55,000 nucleotides of DNA. Source: Chrysomallon squamiferum. Its lineage: Eukaryota > Mollusca > Gastropoda > Neomphalida > Peltospiridae. Each line of letters starts with the position of its first letter. Within the stretch, counting starts at the first letter, position 1. The notes under the pieces are model-generated. The model ran no database searches. It saw nothing but the letters and a program-made list of their open reading frames with translations, and was not told where the DNA came from. Shown here in pieces: positions 13,307-24,860 of this stretch. Made by a program: the position numbers and the translations under genes. The DNA lies in contig CM022665.1 of assembly GCA_012295275.1 (NCBI GenBank), positions 33,722,022 to 33,777,021 on the forward strand. Reading direction: 5' to 3'.

Positions 13307-14575
13307 GTTACAGTCAATAGGTAAAACCAGTCATTTGGCCTAATGTCTGAAATGTTTAGGCATTTAGTGTAACGCCCAAGACCATGAGGCATTTGGCCTA
13401 ATTACTAAAATTTCCAGGAATTAGACCAAACGACTGAAATTTCGAAACACATTCGTTTACTCCAAACTTGAGTGACATCTTGAATTGCACAGACGACTAT
13501 GCTTAAAACATTCACAATGTTTTGTTTGACACCTCTTTGTCTCCCCACAGTTGATTCATTTGACACTGCTGCTCTAAGAGACATTGTACTTTCTCTGTTC
13601 AGATTATCCCTGAAGGTAAAATAGCACACCTTAGTAAGTATTTTAATATGCAAGTATATCAAACTAACGTTCTGCTTAGCAGAATATTAAATTAAAAATC
13701 AGTTAACAATAACACTACGTGGTATCAATGCTTACAAGTGCTGATGGTCAGCGTTGACCTCAGATTACCAGCTATTCTTACTCGTGATTTAGAGGTAATA
13801 GCCTACAGTTTACTTTGATCAGTCTGATTTCAGATTACCAACTATTATGAAATGATGGTTATACTACTTCAATACATATATCTATAATTATATAGTTAAA
13901 TAGGAATTTATTAGAAAGCCACATCAAACTAGCTTTCAGATACTTAAACATAGCTGTAAAAACTTATAGTTACCTAACTCAGCTGGATCTATATAAATGC
14001 CACATGTCTGTCCTGTATGGTGTACAACTGATCTCTCCCAACCAAAATGTGACATCTGCTTTTATTGCCTTGGAAGGACCACATAGGGGGTCTTTTAACA
14101 TTCCTGTCTCAGGATGGTGCTAAGACTGGTTGGAAGTTTAGTAGACATGCAGCACTGGTGGGTTCCCCAAAACAACACTTCACCATAGCTTATATAAATT
14201 TTAAGGAAATCTAATATCTACTTCATATAAAAGAGGAGACTGTTGTCTCCGTCACACTTAGCTTATCTAATTCTTAAGTGTTCTCTCTGTCACAGGATAC
14301 ATATAAGTAGAGCAGGATCAGATTAATGAAAATAAAACAAATTCAGTGTTAAAACATTTTGATTAGTTAGATATAATTTATGTGCTCTATTATTTTGCAT
14401 TTTTTATTATTGATATTGTATATCAATAACCTGTAAAGCTTTTGATAATAAAGAATTCCTTCAATGAACAGATGGAAACAAAGCATAAAACCCATACGAC
14501 TCTTTGCCTGAATTGCTATCAGGCAGAATGTCAAACACTAGGCCAAATGTCTAGCTGGAAATATCGACTGTAACA
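13306..14575. mobile_element. Non-autonomous DNA transposon with terminal inverted repeats, 1.27 kb
   Basis: The left end reads TGTTACAGTC and the right end GACTGTAACA, its inverted counterpart with one mismatch further inside. Both are flanked by AT-dinucleotide runs. The inverted similarity continues irregularly: GGCCTAAT occurs at 13337 and 13395 near the left end, and the inverted GGCCAAAT at 14541 near the right end. Such repeated subterminal motifs are typical of transposase binding sites. The interior contains somewhat more GC than the surroundings, but I see no transposase frame, so it would depend on a related element elsewhere. I cannot assign a superfamily from the ends alone. Confidence 0.75.
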
Positions 14576-15214
14576 TATATATATATATCTTTATTTGACT
14601 CAGTTTTTCCATTTTGTTGTTTTTACTTTGTTTTGATACTCAGTAGCTGATATGTTTTTTTGTGTTGGGTGTCATTAAATATTTATTCATTCAAGTCAGT
14701 TTTTGGATCTGTTGGCCAGATTAAGTTGTTTTTCACTCTTCATAACTTATGATCTGCAAGTCATCTTATATGAATTACTTAGTAATTTAGAAATATTTGA
14801 CAAACAAATTCTTGTGTGTAACATTTGTAGGGTGTTATATCTATGGAAAACAGTTTCAGATCTGTATGTTTATTCATAGCAAAAGAATGAATAAATTATT
14901 AGTTTGATGACCTTACTTTATTAATGGCATTACTGGTAACAGTGAAAATCATTTATACTTGTAACAAACAACAAATGTAGATCTGTATAGATCATCATAT
15001 TAATGGTTTTATTGAAACAAATTTACATTAGTAAATTAGTCTGCCTGTTCTGTCTATGTGTTCATTTGAATTTAGCAGGAATCCTATGGTCAGATAGCCT
15101 CTACATTCACTGGTTGCTCTGAAAAAGGTGCAACGTTTTAAAAGATTTTGATTAGCTTTTTCATTACAGATTATTTCATAAATTAAATGTTTCTGTTAAT
15201 ATGTGGATATCAGT

Positions 15215-15425
15215 TATCATATGTTGAATCTGTCAGTTCCAGTTAATGTTATATATTGATAACAGCTATCAGTTACTATATTAGTCTATGAGTATTGGAT
15301 ACACATGAGTGATATTATGTTTATTTATCAGATTAGTCAGTTTTAGTCATATACTGGATCATTTAGTTCCAGTCACTATACATTGAATCAGTCAGTTTCA
15401 GTCATTATACTTTGGAGCAATCAAA
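15215..15425 (+). repeat. Second locus of the GGATCAGTCAGTTT minisatellite
   Basis: Variants such as GAATCTGTCAGTTCCAG, GATTAGTCAGTTTTAG, GGATCATTTAGTTCCAG and GAATCAGTCAGTTTCAG recur at about 30-55-bp intervals. They plainly belong to the family at 11590-12020, about 3.3 kb away across the TIR element. Confidence 0.7.
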
Positions 15426-15848
15426 TTAATCAGTATGCATTGTATTCAGCAATACTAATAAGTGTAAACCAAATGACAGTTCTTTTTTACGTGTCATATA
15501 CTGTGTTATCGTATGCAGATTATTTTGATGGTCTTTTTGCATTAAATCTGTTTTCTAACCTATGTGTTACTCACCAGAAAACAACATGCCCAGTTATATT
15601 GATTTGCCCACGTCATCATGGATAGTCCTGCACAAATTAGCCCTAATAATGTGATTTTTATGCATATTTTCTGGTAAATGTAACTAGAAAGTTGAATACC
15701 ATAACACAGACTATTTCTGATTTACTTGAGTGGTCTTTGTTAGCTTTTTTCCTTTGCTGAAGAAGTGTTGTGTTCAGTTAAATGTCAGTTGTCACACAGT
15801 ATGAATATCTATTCTGTTTATTAATAGACAGTCTTTAATGTGCGCATG

Positions 15849-15849
15849 C

Positions 15850-15898
<49 letters not shown>
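15849..15898. repeat. (CA)n microsatellite, long and nearly pure
   Basis: About 23 CA units, nearly uninterrupted, with a short CACG interruption at the left. The open frame encoding Val-Cys runs on the minus strand is a by-product. Confidence 0.97.
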
Positions 15899-15902
<4 letters not shown>

Positions 15903-16364
15903 CATGCATGCCTGCATGTACACACAGATAAATATTACTTCAGTTTGTATATAAACCCCAACATTCATATACATGTTTAACAATTTTATTCAAGTATATT
16001 GCAGTAATGGAAATTAGGTTTTTGTTAAAATATAAATTAAATATTAAAATATGTAAACACACACATACACATGTATATGGATAAGCAAACAAAACAGCAA
16101 ATCTATTATTTCCACACAAAGATATCACCTTCATAATTTTCAAGAAACAACAAAATCAACAAATACATATTAAAAGATACAGAATATAAATACAGAGACA
16201 CAGAATGCTACTGTATAACTAAGATTCTACAGATTTAAGTGTTGTATGTGAGATGAATACAAGTTTGTTTCTGAGACTGGCACACTGCAACTGTCACACA
16301 ATACTACATTATTTACTCGATGGAATTTCAGTACAATCTGTTGTAAAATTGGTGAGTATCTGAT

Positions 16365-16870
16365 ACAGTCATCATCATCAGCATTATATTCTTCATCATC
16401 TCATTTATATTCTTGATCATCAAATCATTATATTCTTCATTACTGTATTTATACCCTTGCTAATTAAATCATTTATACTCATGATCATCACATCATTTAT
16501 ATTCTTGACCATCAAATCCTTTATATTCTTGATAATTTAATCATATACATTGTTGATTATATCATTTATATCTTAATCACCAGATCATCATATATATATT
16601 TTTGATCATCACATCATTTATTTTCTCGATCATCTCATTTTTTATACTGTTCAACATCTCATCATTTATATTCTTAATCACCACATTTATAGTCTTGATA
16701 AAGGCAATTTTAGTCTTCATTATTGTGTTATTTAACTCTTGATAATTAAACTTTATACACATGATCATAATATTATTTATATTCTTGATCATTTCATCCA
16801 ATATATATTTTTTATCATCACCATTTACACTCTTGATCATCAAATATTTTATACTGTTATTAGCTGTAGT
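16365..16870. repeat. Decayed minisatellite, CATTTATATTCTTGATCATCA family
   Basis: Units of about 25-28 bp built on CATTTATATTCTTGATCATC recur around eighteen times with many substitutions. A 105-codon minus-strand open frame here simply translates the repeat (Ile-Lys-Asn-Met-rich) and is not a gene. A shorter relative lies at 18785-18870. Confidence 0.8.
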
Positions 16871-17834
16871 AGTATGGTGACTTGTGTTAAACACAGTTTT
16901 CAGCCAACCATTTCCGTTTTATTACTTTCTCTTGTTCCGGCCTTACTTTTACATTTATTCATAGAACTCTAGAATTTTCTCTAGACAGACTGGTTACATA
17001 GTTGTTGTTTTTCTTTTGTTGTTGTGCTTTTTTATTTTTATGATCTGTATATATGCATATGGACAAGTATGTTACTATGTGCATGTATGTGTGTGTGTAC
17101 ATACGTGTTTAAATGTTTGTGCACTAATGTTAGTGAGAACATATACAAGAAAACACAGATGTATACATGTCTGTTCATGTACATGTATGTGTGTATCAGT
17201 AGCATTAGTTATTTAACACTGGAAGAAACATTTATCTCTTTCTGTTTAAAACCCCCCCACAAATTAGTGAGAAAATGCTTTATATTTTGCTGGTTGCGAA
17301 AATAGAACTAAAAGTTAGCCTAATGGGAATTTCAGTTATAAAATGTGTGAAACAGCTGTCACTGTCATATTTTTTATTGGCAAAATACAACTAAGTTATT
17401 ATAATTTTTACTTCTTAATTTTGTAAATATATATATATCTTATTATTATTTTTTTTTTTAATGAGAAAAGTATATTTTTATTCCTACTTGAGTAACAGAA
17501 AACACAGAAGATAAAGCACAGTAAGACTAGTTTAAGATGAGCAGATTTCCATGTATCAGAATATTTCATCAGTTCTGGTATCAGATATAAATTTGCAGTT
17601 ATGATGTACTGTATGAAGTGATTTTCGCCACTGTTTATAGAAACAGAAAAATATTGGCTAGATAGTTTATTTCTATTATGAATGAATTCTTATTAATTAT
17701 TTCAAAACTGTTATTTATCAAAATTGTAAAATTAAAAAATACCTTGACAATATATATTCACTTGATGTGTAAAATAGTTAATTTTATTATTTATTTATTA
17801 CTGTGATTATTTTTATTGTTATGTCTTATTTTGT

Positions 17835-18075
17835 TTTTAGCCATAACTTTAAAAGATGTTTATACAAAAAGCTCTTCTATAAAATACTTTTTTGTCACTT
17901 TTGAAGCTTTCTGGCCAAGCTGCATCGTGTTCTTTTTTTATGTGCTTCATTTAACAGATTTGAAAAGATGTTTATACAAAAAGCTTATGTATAAAATTAT
18001 CTTCATTATCTATCATTACACTTGAAGTTTCTCTGGCCAAACTGCAACAATTTTTTCTTGTATATGGTTCATAAA
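17835..18075 (+). repeat. Two-copy diverged tandem duplication, about 115-120 bp
   Basis: AAAAGATGTTTATACAAAAA occurs at 17851 and again at 17963. Each copy is followed by TTGAAG, a TTTCT-type stretch and GGCCAA(G/A)CTGCA. The short frames across it have no recognisable product. Confidence 0.75.
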
Positions 18076-18476
18076 AACAAAGCCATCATGAAGTCTGGAA
18101 AGAGAAAATGTCTTTATTCAAAACAAAGAGTCAGTGAAACATTTACACAGCTCTTGACATATACCTCTTGTTTAGATAATAAATTTATAAAACAATTAAT
18201 GTAGAACACGCACATGGCATTGTTTACATGACTGTTGGTGGGAGACTGCTAAAACGAAAAGTACTAGTCTCTCTGCTGCAACTAAAACTTTTATGTCACT
18301 ATTTCTGTTATCAGTACTATCATGAGTTGTTATTTTTGTTATTGTTATTATTAGTGTTATTTGTTATTATTGTTGTTGTAACTTATTTAATTTTCTAAAA
18401 TGCTTTTTTATTAATAGTTTTATAATATTATTTTGTTTAAATATAAATTTCTTTTTATGTAGTTACCTCTGTTTAT

Positions 18477-18512
18477 CCATCTATCTATCTATCTAATTGA
18501 TCTATCTAGCAA
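18477..18512. repeat. (CTAT)n microsatellite
   Basis: Several ATCT/CTAT tetranucleotide units with interruptions. Confidence 0.85.
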
Positions 18513-18642
18513 TCTGTATATCTATCTTTGTAGTTATCTTTATGGAAACACATTTTTTTATATAATGAAAAACACTAGTGAAGAAAAAAAAATCTGTTAT
18601 AATTCTGGATGATATATGCTCTACATTTAACAATATATATAT

Positions 18643-18732
18643 ACTTTCAACACTCTTTTTAGCAAAATTAAACATCAGGTGTATATATATATATACCTGA
18701 TGTTTAATTTTGCTAAAAAGAGTGTTGAAAGT
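18643..18732. repeat. Perfect 38-bp inverted repeat (hairpin)
   Basis: The left arm 18643-18680 and the right arm 18695-18732 are exact reverse complements over 38 bp, separated by a 14-base TA-rich loop. The loop can itself pair partially. No terminal target duplication or transposon end is evident. In RNA it would form a long perfect stem. Nothing identifies it as a known microRNA precursor. Confidence 0.93.
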
Positions 18733-18784
18733 GTCCAGTATTTTTTATGCATTGCAGTGGTAGAACTGATGTTTGATCAAACAG

Positions 18785-18870
18785 TAATAGTCATCATCAT
18801 CAGATCATTTATAATTTTCATCATCCTGTTATTTAAACCTTCATTACAACATTATTTATAACCCTTACAT
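18785..18870. repeat. Fragment of the CATTTATATTC minisatellite family
   Basis: ATCATCATCAGATCATTTATAA-like units, two to three in number, resemble the array at 16365-16870. Confidence 0.5.
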
Positions 18871-19299
18871 CAGTGATCACAAAATAGAATTAAAGTTGTG
18901 ACCCTCCAGCATCAAATTTTAAAGCTTCATTTTGGATAATGGCATCTTTTTCTCTTAACTTTTTTACCCAAGCACTTTTAACTGAATCAAGAAGCCAATT
19001 TTAGGCCACTTTCTTGCTCTTTTTAAAAGATAATTTCATCAAACTTTACTTTTGCATTTTCATATTCATTTATAAACTTTTTTTTTTCTCTCACTACCTG
19101 ATTCAAATGTTTTTATAAATTAAAACTCTGAAATTGGCAATACATTTTTTTCCACTTTTTTATCACTTTTATTTCCTCCTTTTTTTTTTTTTGGGGGGGG
19201 AGAGGGTTTGCGTTGTTTTTTTTGTTTTTTTGTTTTTTTTTGGAGCTGCTGACAAAACCTTCAATAATATATTATATGGACTTAAGTATGCTATTTTCA

Positions 19300-19835
19300 G
19301 AATGTTTAAAATATTAGTAGGCCATTTTAAGATCTCAGATCACTAAAGTCCTCAGAAATTCAGGTTATTAACTAATTGTTTATCTCTCCACATTAATTAC
19401 CTACAGGTATAAATTTTACAAATAATACTTGTCTTTTATTCTTTATCAGAGGTTCATCTGGTTTTAGGTAAGTTTCATTAAATTTCTAGTTACCAAATGG
19501 TCATGATCCTCAGAATCAGATATTATTAACTAATTATGTATCTTACTTAATTTTTTCTTAGTGAACATAACTGGCTCATACATTTTAATATCATTATAGT
19601 TTCAAGAACACTTTATCCACAGATCATCAGGATTTTTATTTGTGTCAAAAGTTACTAATTGGTCATGATCCTCAGAAGTAAAGTTATTAATTAATAGTTT
19701 TTATGTCTTTGTTTTCATTAGAGATCGTAACAGCCTCATACATTTTAAAATCATTATATGTTTAGTAACACTCTATGAATTGTTCTTTTAGGTATTCAGC
19801 ATGTATGTAAAGATCTCAGATTTCCAAATGCTGAT
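19300..19835 (+). repeat. Decayed tandem repeat, about 160 bp, three or more copies
   Basis: The landmark CTCAGAA followed by TTATTAA(C/T)TAAT recurs at 19351, 19509 and 19671. Copies also share GGTCATGATC before it and CTCATACATTTTAA(A/T)ATCATTATA after it. Divergence is high but the order of blocks is kept. A poly-T and G-rich tract (19180-19240) lies just upstream. The following stretch to 22140 holds only loose repetition, such as related blocks near 20277 and 20397. Confidence 0.7.
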
Positions 19836-22150
19836 AGTCTAAATATCCTTTAGGAATCATAATAGGATTGTTATACTATTTTTCTTTCAATAAATATAAA
19901 AGGTTTGGTTATCCATGGTATGTTTTATCGAATGATTTATATTTGTTGCCTTTTGAATAATTGTTTATTTTAGACCTTCAGTTTCTAATCTTGTTCCCAC
20001 TTTTGCAAATATAATGGATTTATCAACTGGATTCAGAGAAGAATCGAATACTTGTTAGTTTAAACAAAGTTATCAGTATAAATGTTATCTCCATTGTATC
20101 AATACGTGTTCAACTCGTTCATTGAATTGATTTTTCTCACACTGTTTTGTTACAGGAACTGTTACACAATTTTGTGTTATTTCATATCTAAACTAGTGTC
20201 TTCTTGTACCAAGCATGTCTAAAATATTCCTCTATGATTTAAATCAAACTTAATTTAAAATGGCCCAATGAATACAGAGAGTAACTGTAAACTGATTCAT
20301 TAATTATTAATTTTTGTCCACAATGAACTTGTCCTCCTTGTACAATTTCAAGTTAAGTCTGAATTGTTTTGTATTTTAAATGGTAAAAAAAATAAAGTGA
20401 GCAACTACACACTTGTTCAAAAACTATTAATTTTTTGTCCAGTCAACTGATATGTATTTTAAGTTGGTCAGTCTAACAGATCAGAATTAAGTTTATCAAG
20501 ATTTTTACAATAGGCTTATTGTTTACAACACTGTAATGGCTATTTTAGACTGACCTTTTCCAAACTGGATGTTGTTTTGTATGCAGATTCATTCACTTTA
20601 CATCTTTATGATTGAGATACCGAAAATTGTTAACTTCATTAGTGTTTGATTTTTAATTTGATATTATTTCATGTCACTAAAAACAGAGTTCAGTTCCCAG
20701 AGATGTTTTTATCAAATTATCTGCTATGTAGCAAAACACACTGACAATAAGTTCATGGAACATCACATTAACTTTTCTCAAGTAACATCACATTAACTTT
20801 TAAGCTAATAGTAGCTGTAATTTCAATAGACAACATCATAAACTTATGAACTATTCCTAGGGCACTGGACTTGTTCTTTATATCGATTTAGCTTGACATC
20901 GTCATAAGTTTAAATTTAATTTTGTTTAAAATATGTTTCACTGAATTTTTCTTGCTTTGTGTTTTTGTTATGAACATGACAATGACATTGTGTTTGTTAT
21001 CTCAGTGTAAACGTCTTTGAATAAAAAAATTGTAATAATTAAAATAAATGCCAGATTACTGTAATGTTAATGACACTATTGGAAGAAAAAGAAAATGTAA
21101 CTTAAAAAAAATCAGAATGTTTCTAAATTAAAGGAATGTAGATGTTATTTTTCTTTCTAGATACTTTGTTAATAAATATATTTCTCTTATTAATAAATTT
21201 AACGTTTTAAATAAGGAATTCATTTCTCTCCTAATCAAAGAGATGGTAATTTCAGATAAAATGTGTTATGAATGTTCTTGTATGTAACATAATAGCATAA
21301 AGTAATAAACTATATCTTACACACATCTGTAGTTTTTCTCTATGCTAACAGATGATACAAACAATATTGTAAGTTTACAAATAACTGGTATCACTGGATT
21401 TATCTTTGAATAATATACAATCATACACAAGCACTTTTTCACACAGAACTTGCATACTTAAAAGAACACTTTTTTCATCTTTTATATAATTCTTGTTGTT
21501 CTTGTTACTGTAATGATAATGATCATTGTTATTATTATTTCTTTTATCATCACTATTATCATTATCATCATCATTATTTTTTATTGTTAATATCATTATC
21601 ATTATTATTATTATTAGTTATACATTTTTCAGTTAGTAAAAACATTAGTGTCAAATACTGTATACTTCTAACAATAAACAGCTTAATGATAGAAAGACAA
21701 CAACACTTGGATATTTTACACCAACAATGAAGCTAGTTCATTGATTATTCTGCAGATAAAAGGTGTTGTTCAGTATTTGTTAATCACAGCTGTCAGTTGA
21801 AATCCACAACCATCACATTACCTTACCTTTGTAAAATCATAACAATCATAAAATATTGACAAATTGTCTTTTACCTTAACAAAAATGGGAAAGCAGTTAA
21901 AGTAGATAAAGTTTAAATGAGACGTCAATGTTCACCATGGCAACATCAAAGTCAATTTTTACTGATGAGAGTCCATTTTCTGATGTTTAGATTCTTCATG
22001 TTAAATATTTTTGTATAAAATTGATTAAGTATTTGGTATTAACTTGTTTGAGAATTTAGTGTGAGATCCATTGTTTGTACACAAAATAAAAGTGAAAATC
22101 AGAAATTAATATAAATACTTTTCTTCTCTGGTTTAAATTAGTTGCTTCAC

Positions 22151-22167
22151 GTGTGTGTGTGTGTGTG
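22151..22167. repeat. Short (GT)n microsatellite
   Basis: About eight GT units. Confidence 0.95.
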
Positions 22168-22306
22168 AAATGTAATGTAGCATGTTCTGCTGAGATACAT
22201 AATTCTTCCAACATCATCATAAAATGTTATTATCATGTAAAACATTATTTATCATGTAAAAACATCTCATTACCACATAAAACATCATCATTGTTATGTA
22301 AAACAC

Positions 22307-22433
22307 AAATTATATGGACACAGTAATAATATTTTCATGGTAATGATGAAATTTTACATAGTCATAATGATATCATGACTATGTAAAATTTCATCATTAC
22401 CATGAAAATATTATTATTGTGTCCATATAATTT
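22307..22433. repeat. Near-perfect 59-bp inverted repeat (hairpin) upstream of a PLC-beta exon
   Basis: The left arm 22307-22365 and the right arm 22375-22433 are reverse complements over 59 bp with one mismatch and a nine-base spacer. The structure ends 148 bp before the exon at 22582. A transcript of the gene would carry a long, almost perfect double-stranded stem here. No SINE or transposon body is apparent around it. Confidence 0.93.
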
Positions 22434-22581
22434 TAATTTTATTGCAGTAGCAACTATCAGGATGTTTTATCTGTTATATACATAAATCAGATTTTAATAT
22501 GTTGTAATGTTTTTGCACATCAGTGATAAAATAATTTTAGAAATAGTTTCTTTTAAATATTTAATGGTTTGTTTTTTGCAG

Positions 22582-22659
22582 GGTTCACAGACAGGTACAC
22601 CAGTTACACTCCGTGTTGACAAGAATGGCTATATCTTATTCTGGAGGGACCAAAACAAG
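22582..22659 (+). CDS. PLCB1: PLC-beta exon (PH domain, first visible exon)
   Basis: This 78-bp exon encodes 26 residues. It is bounded by a TTTTTTGCAG acceptor and an AAG/GTATTT donor, with phase 0 on both sides. The peptide carries TGTPVTLRVD followed by NGYILFWRDQNK. This is the early beta-strand region of the PLC-beta PH domain, where family members have a TPV/TPI strand, a D-x-x-G-[FY] turn and a strand ending in a Trp and a QxK. PLC-beta cleaves phosphatidylinositol 4,5-bisphosphate into IP3 and diacylglycerol at the plasma membrane downstream of G-alpha-q; the PH domain contributes to membrane, G-beta-gamma and Rac contacts. The match is closer to the PLCB1/2/3 group than to PLCB4/norpA. 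The preceding exon, with the initiator Met, is absent. The PLCB1 symbol stands for the group, not a proven one-to-one ortholog. Confidence 0.93.
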
Positions 22660-22932
22660 GTATTTAGAAATATACACACACACATAAAGACACTCACATT
22701 TTGGCTGAGATCAAAATCTCAGCATTTATCATTCTCTTTTTGTATTAGAACCTGACATCTTTGTTTTTCAGAAGACTCACATGAAATGTTTCTTTATAAA
22801 TAATGCAATCATTTAAAATGACCTGTAAAAATAAAAATGTTTTATGATGATGTTTTACATCTTTGAAAGTGATATAAATATATCATTAAATAAATAAGAA
22901 TACATACATTTGTATTAACACTAACACACAAA

Positions 22933-22933
<1 letters not shown>

Positions 22934-22975
<42 letters not shown>
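22934..22975. repeat. (CA)n microsatellite
   Basis: About twenty uninterrupted CA units. The 107-codon minus-strand frame that crosses it encodes a Val-Cys run and is not considered a gene. Confidence 0.97.
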
Positions 22976-22979
<4 letters not shown>

Positions 22980-23984
22980 TTCTTATGTACATTCACAAAT
23001 GTATGCATACATATATGCATATACACATACATGTAACTTTCCCTGGACATGAAAGAATACACTCTGGTCTTTAGAAAAATCCCAAACAAAAAAGAAAAGA
23101 AAAGAAAAAAGATAGTACCAACGTTGATACATAAAATAGGTATGTTACAAAAATATTCATCTCTAAGATACCAGAAAATGTCCTGTTTCATTGGATAAGA
23201 AAGAAACAAAATGAGACCTAATTTTTTTAAATATCTTGAAAATTGAGTTATGGCAATTTCAGCTGCTGGAAAATGTACAGATTTTTTCCTATTGTTTTAT
23301 TTTGTCAATTGGCTAATTACTGTGATACAGAGTAAAAGAAAGAAAAAAAAAATGACAACATTTTTTGTTTAGTTGAAGCCAAAGGAAACATCAACAAAAA
23401 ATGAAAAATCACTGAAAACAGAATTAAAGGATAAACAAAAGCATTCATGTAGTTTATAAATAAGGTAAACAAACACTCTCAACCAATCAGAAGGCAGCAT
23501 TTGGTTGATGTGTCCTTATTCCTTCAGAAACCAAGACCATTACCATAACAATGAATTGTGTTCAACATGGTTTGCCATTGAACAAACCATGTTCATAACA
23601 TTAGATTTCCATGAAAGTTGGCAGAAAGAAAGTTAAATAAAATATCTATTGAAAGCATGTGTATTTTTTTTAAAAATCGCTTACCTGCTAAGCTTACTTG
23701 GATGACTTTTTAAGGCAAATTTTAAACTTTTTTCACAAGAATATTGGAGATGTTTATGTTTAATAGAAATTAAATTTTCGAAAGTGAAGATGCATCGAAA
23801 TGTGTGCAGAACATCATCAAAAAAGATTTATTCTTAGAAATGTATTTATAAGCTGTCAGGAGGCCATTTTCTGAGGGTCCTCTCTCCGTCCACTGCTACT
23901 CGAGAATGACATTATCAGTGATCATTGGAAAAGCTGAGATAGCAGAAAGTGCATACTTGTAACATTGCTACTAAAACTGTAAGC

Positions 23985-24720
23985 TAGAAAGGCAGAATTT
24001 ATTAATCTGTATTATGAAATGATATAGACTGTCAGTCATGTTATTCTGAACTGTTATGATTTGCGAGAAAAACAGAATTTGTTAATCTGTGTTATGAAAT
24101 GATGTGCTCATTCTGTCATATAGATTGTTAATTATGTTATTTTGGGCATTTATGAACTATAAATATCTTGTAAGATTAGATGAAAAATCTATAAAAGTAG
24201 GATTTGTTCAGCCGTTTATGAAATGATGACTTAATGTTATCTCATACATGATATACCAAAACTGGTTATTTTATGTTGTTAATTATCCATAAAGATCTGT
24301 TCAATGTAGATAAGACATCAGAAAAACAGAATTTATGGTCTGAAACAATGATTTTACACTATCATCAAGCAGATTGTTAATCCACTCTGAAAACTGATTA
24401 TTTTAGTTTGTTAATTATCCATAAAGATTTTTTGGTGAAGATAACATTACTGGGAAAAAAAAATTGTTTAGCTACATTATGAAATTATCATCTTAACATT
24501 AATCCAGTTCCAAAAAACAATATTTTACACCATGATATCCACGAAAAAAAATTCTGTGTAGATAACATTAGTGAGAAAAAACCATTTGTTCAGCTATATG
24601 ATAAAATTATGACTTCATGCAACCATCACATGTTAGTTCAGCCTTAAAAGTTTAGGCAATTATTATCCATAAAGATCTTTTCAGTGCATATATGACCCTG
24701 TGAAAACAGGAGTTTGTTAA
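23985..24720 (+). repeat. Decayed tandem repeat, about 120-130 bp, six to seven copies
   Basis: A landmark resembling GAAAAACAGAATTTGTTAATC and then TTATGAAATGATG recurs at about 23991, 24066, 24194, 24322, 24453, 24574 and 24692. Later units also share TTATCCATAAAGATCTNTTC. The spacing is 118-131 bp except for a shorter first interval. Confidence 0.75.
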
Positions 24721-24860
24721 GGCGTTATAAAATGAAGATAGCCATGTCATAAAAATGAAGATAGCTATGTTATAAAAATGAAGTAGCCATATTGTAAAAT
24801 GAAGGTAGCCATATTATAAAAGAAAGATATCTATGTTACAAAAATGAAGACTTCTTTGTT
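24720..24860 (+). repeat. Minisatellite, about 25 bp, five to six copies
   Basis: Units of the form TATAAAAATGAAGATAGCCATG follow directly after the larger array. They appear to have arisen by amplification of part of its last unit. Confidence 0.8.

Larger units (their letters stand above)
1..22581 (+). other. Intron upstream of first visible PLC-beta exon
   Basis: This stretch ends in a pyrimidine-rich tract and a TTTTTTGCAG acceptor directly before the first recognisable exon. It holds no frame that I can tie to a protein family. I looked for the exon that should encode the PLC-beta N-terminus, in particular the conserved Lys-Trp-Asp-Asp segment before the GTPV motif, and found no candidate, so the start codon is probably upstream. 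The content is AT-rich sequence, microsatellites, several decayed tandem-repeat arrays, a terminal-inverted-repeat element and two long hairpins, each listed separately. Calling it intron rather than promoter or intergenic DNA is inference from the missing N-terminal exon. Confidence 0.7.

Noticed and set aside
16577-16894. 105-codon minus-strand open frame rich in Ile, Lys, Asn and Met
   Set aside because: It translates a decayed minisatellite whose units lack stops in one frame; the apparent peptide repeat mirrors the DNA repeat.
22886-23209. 107-codon minus-strand open frame
   Set aside because: It is carried by a CA microsatellite giving a Val-Cys run, and the rest has no recognisable domain.
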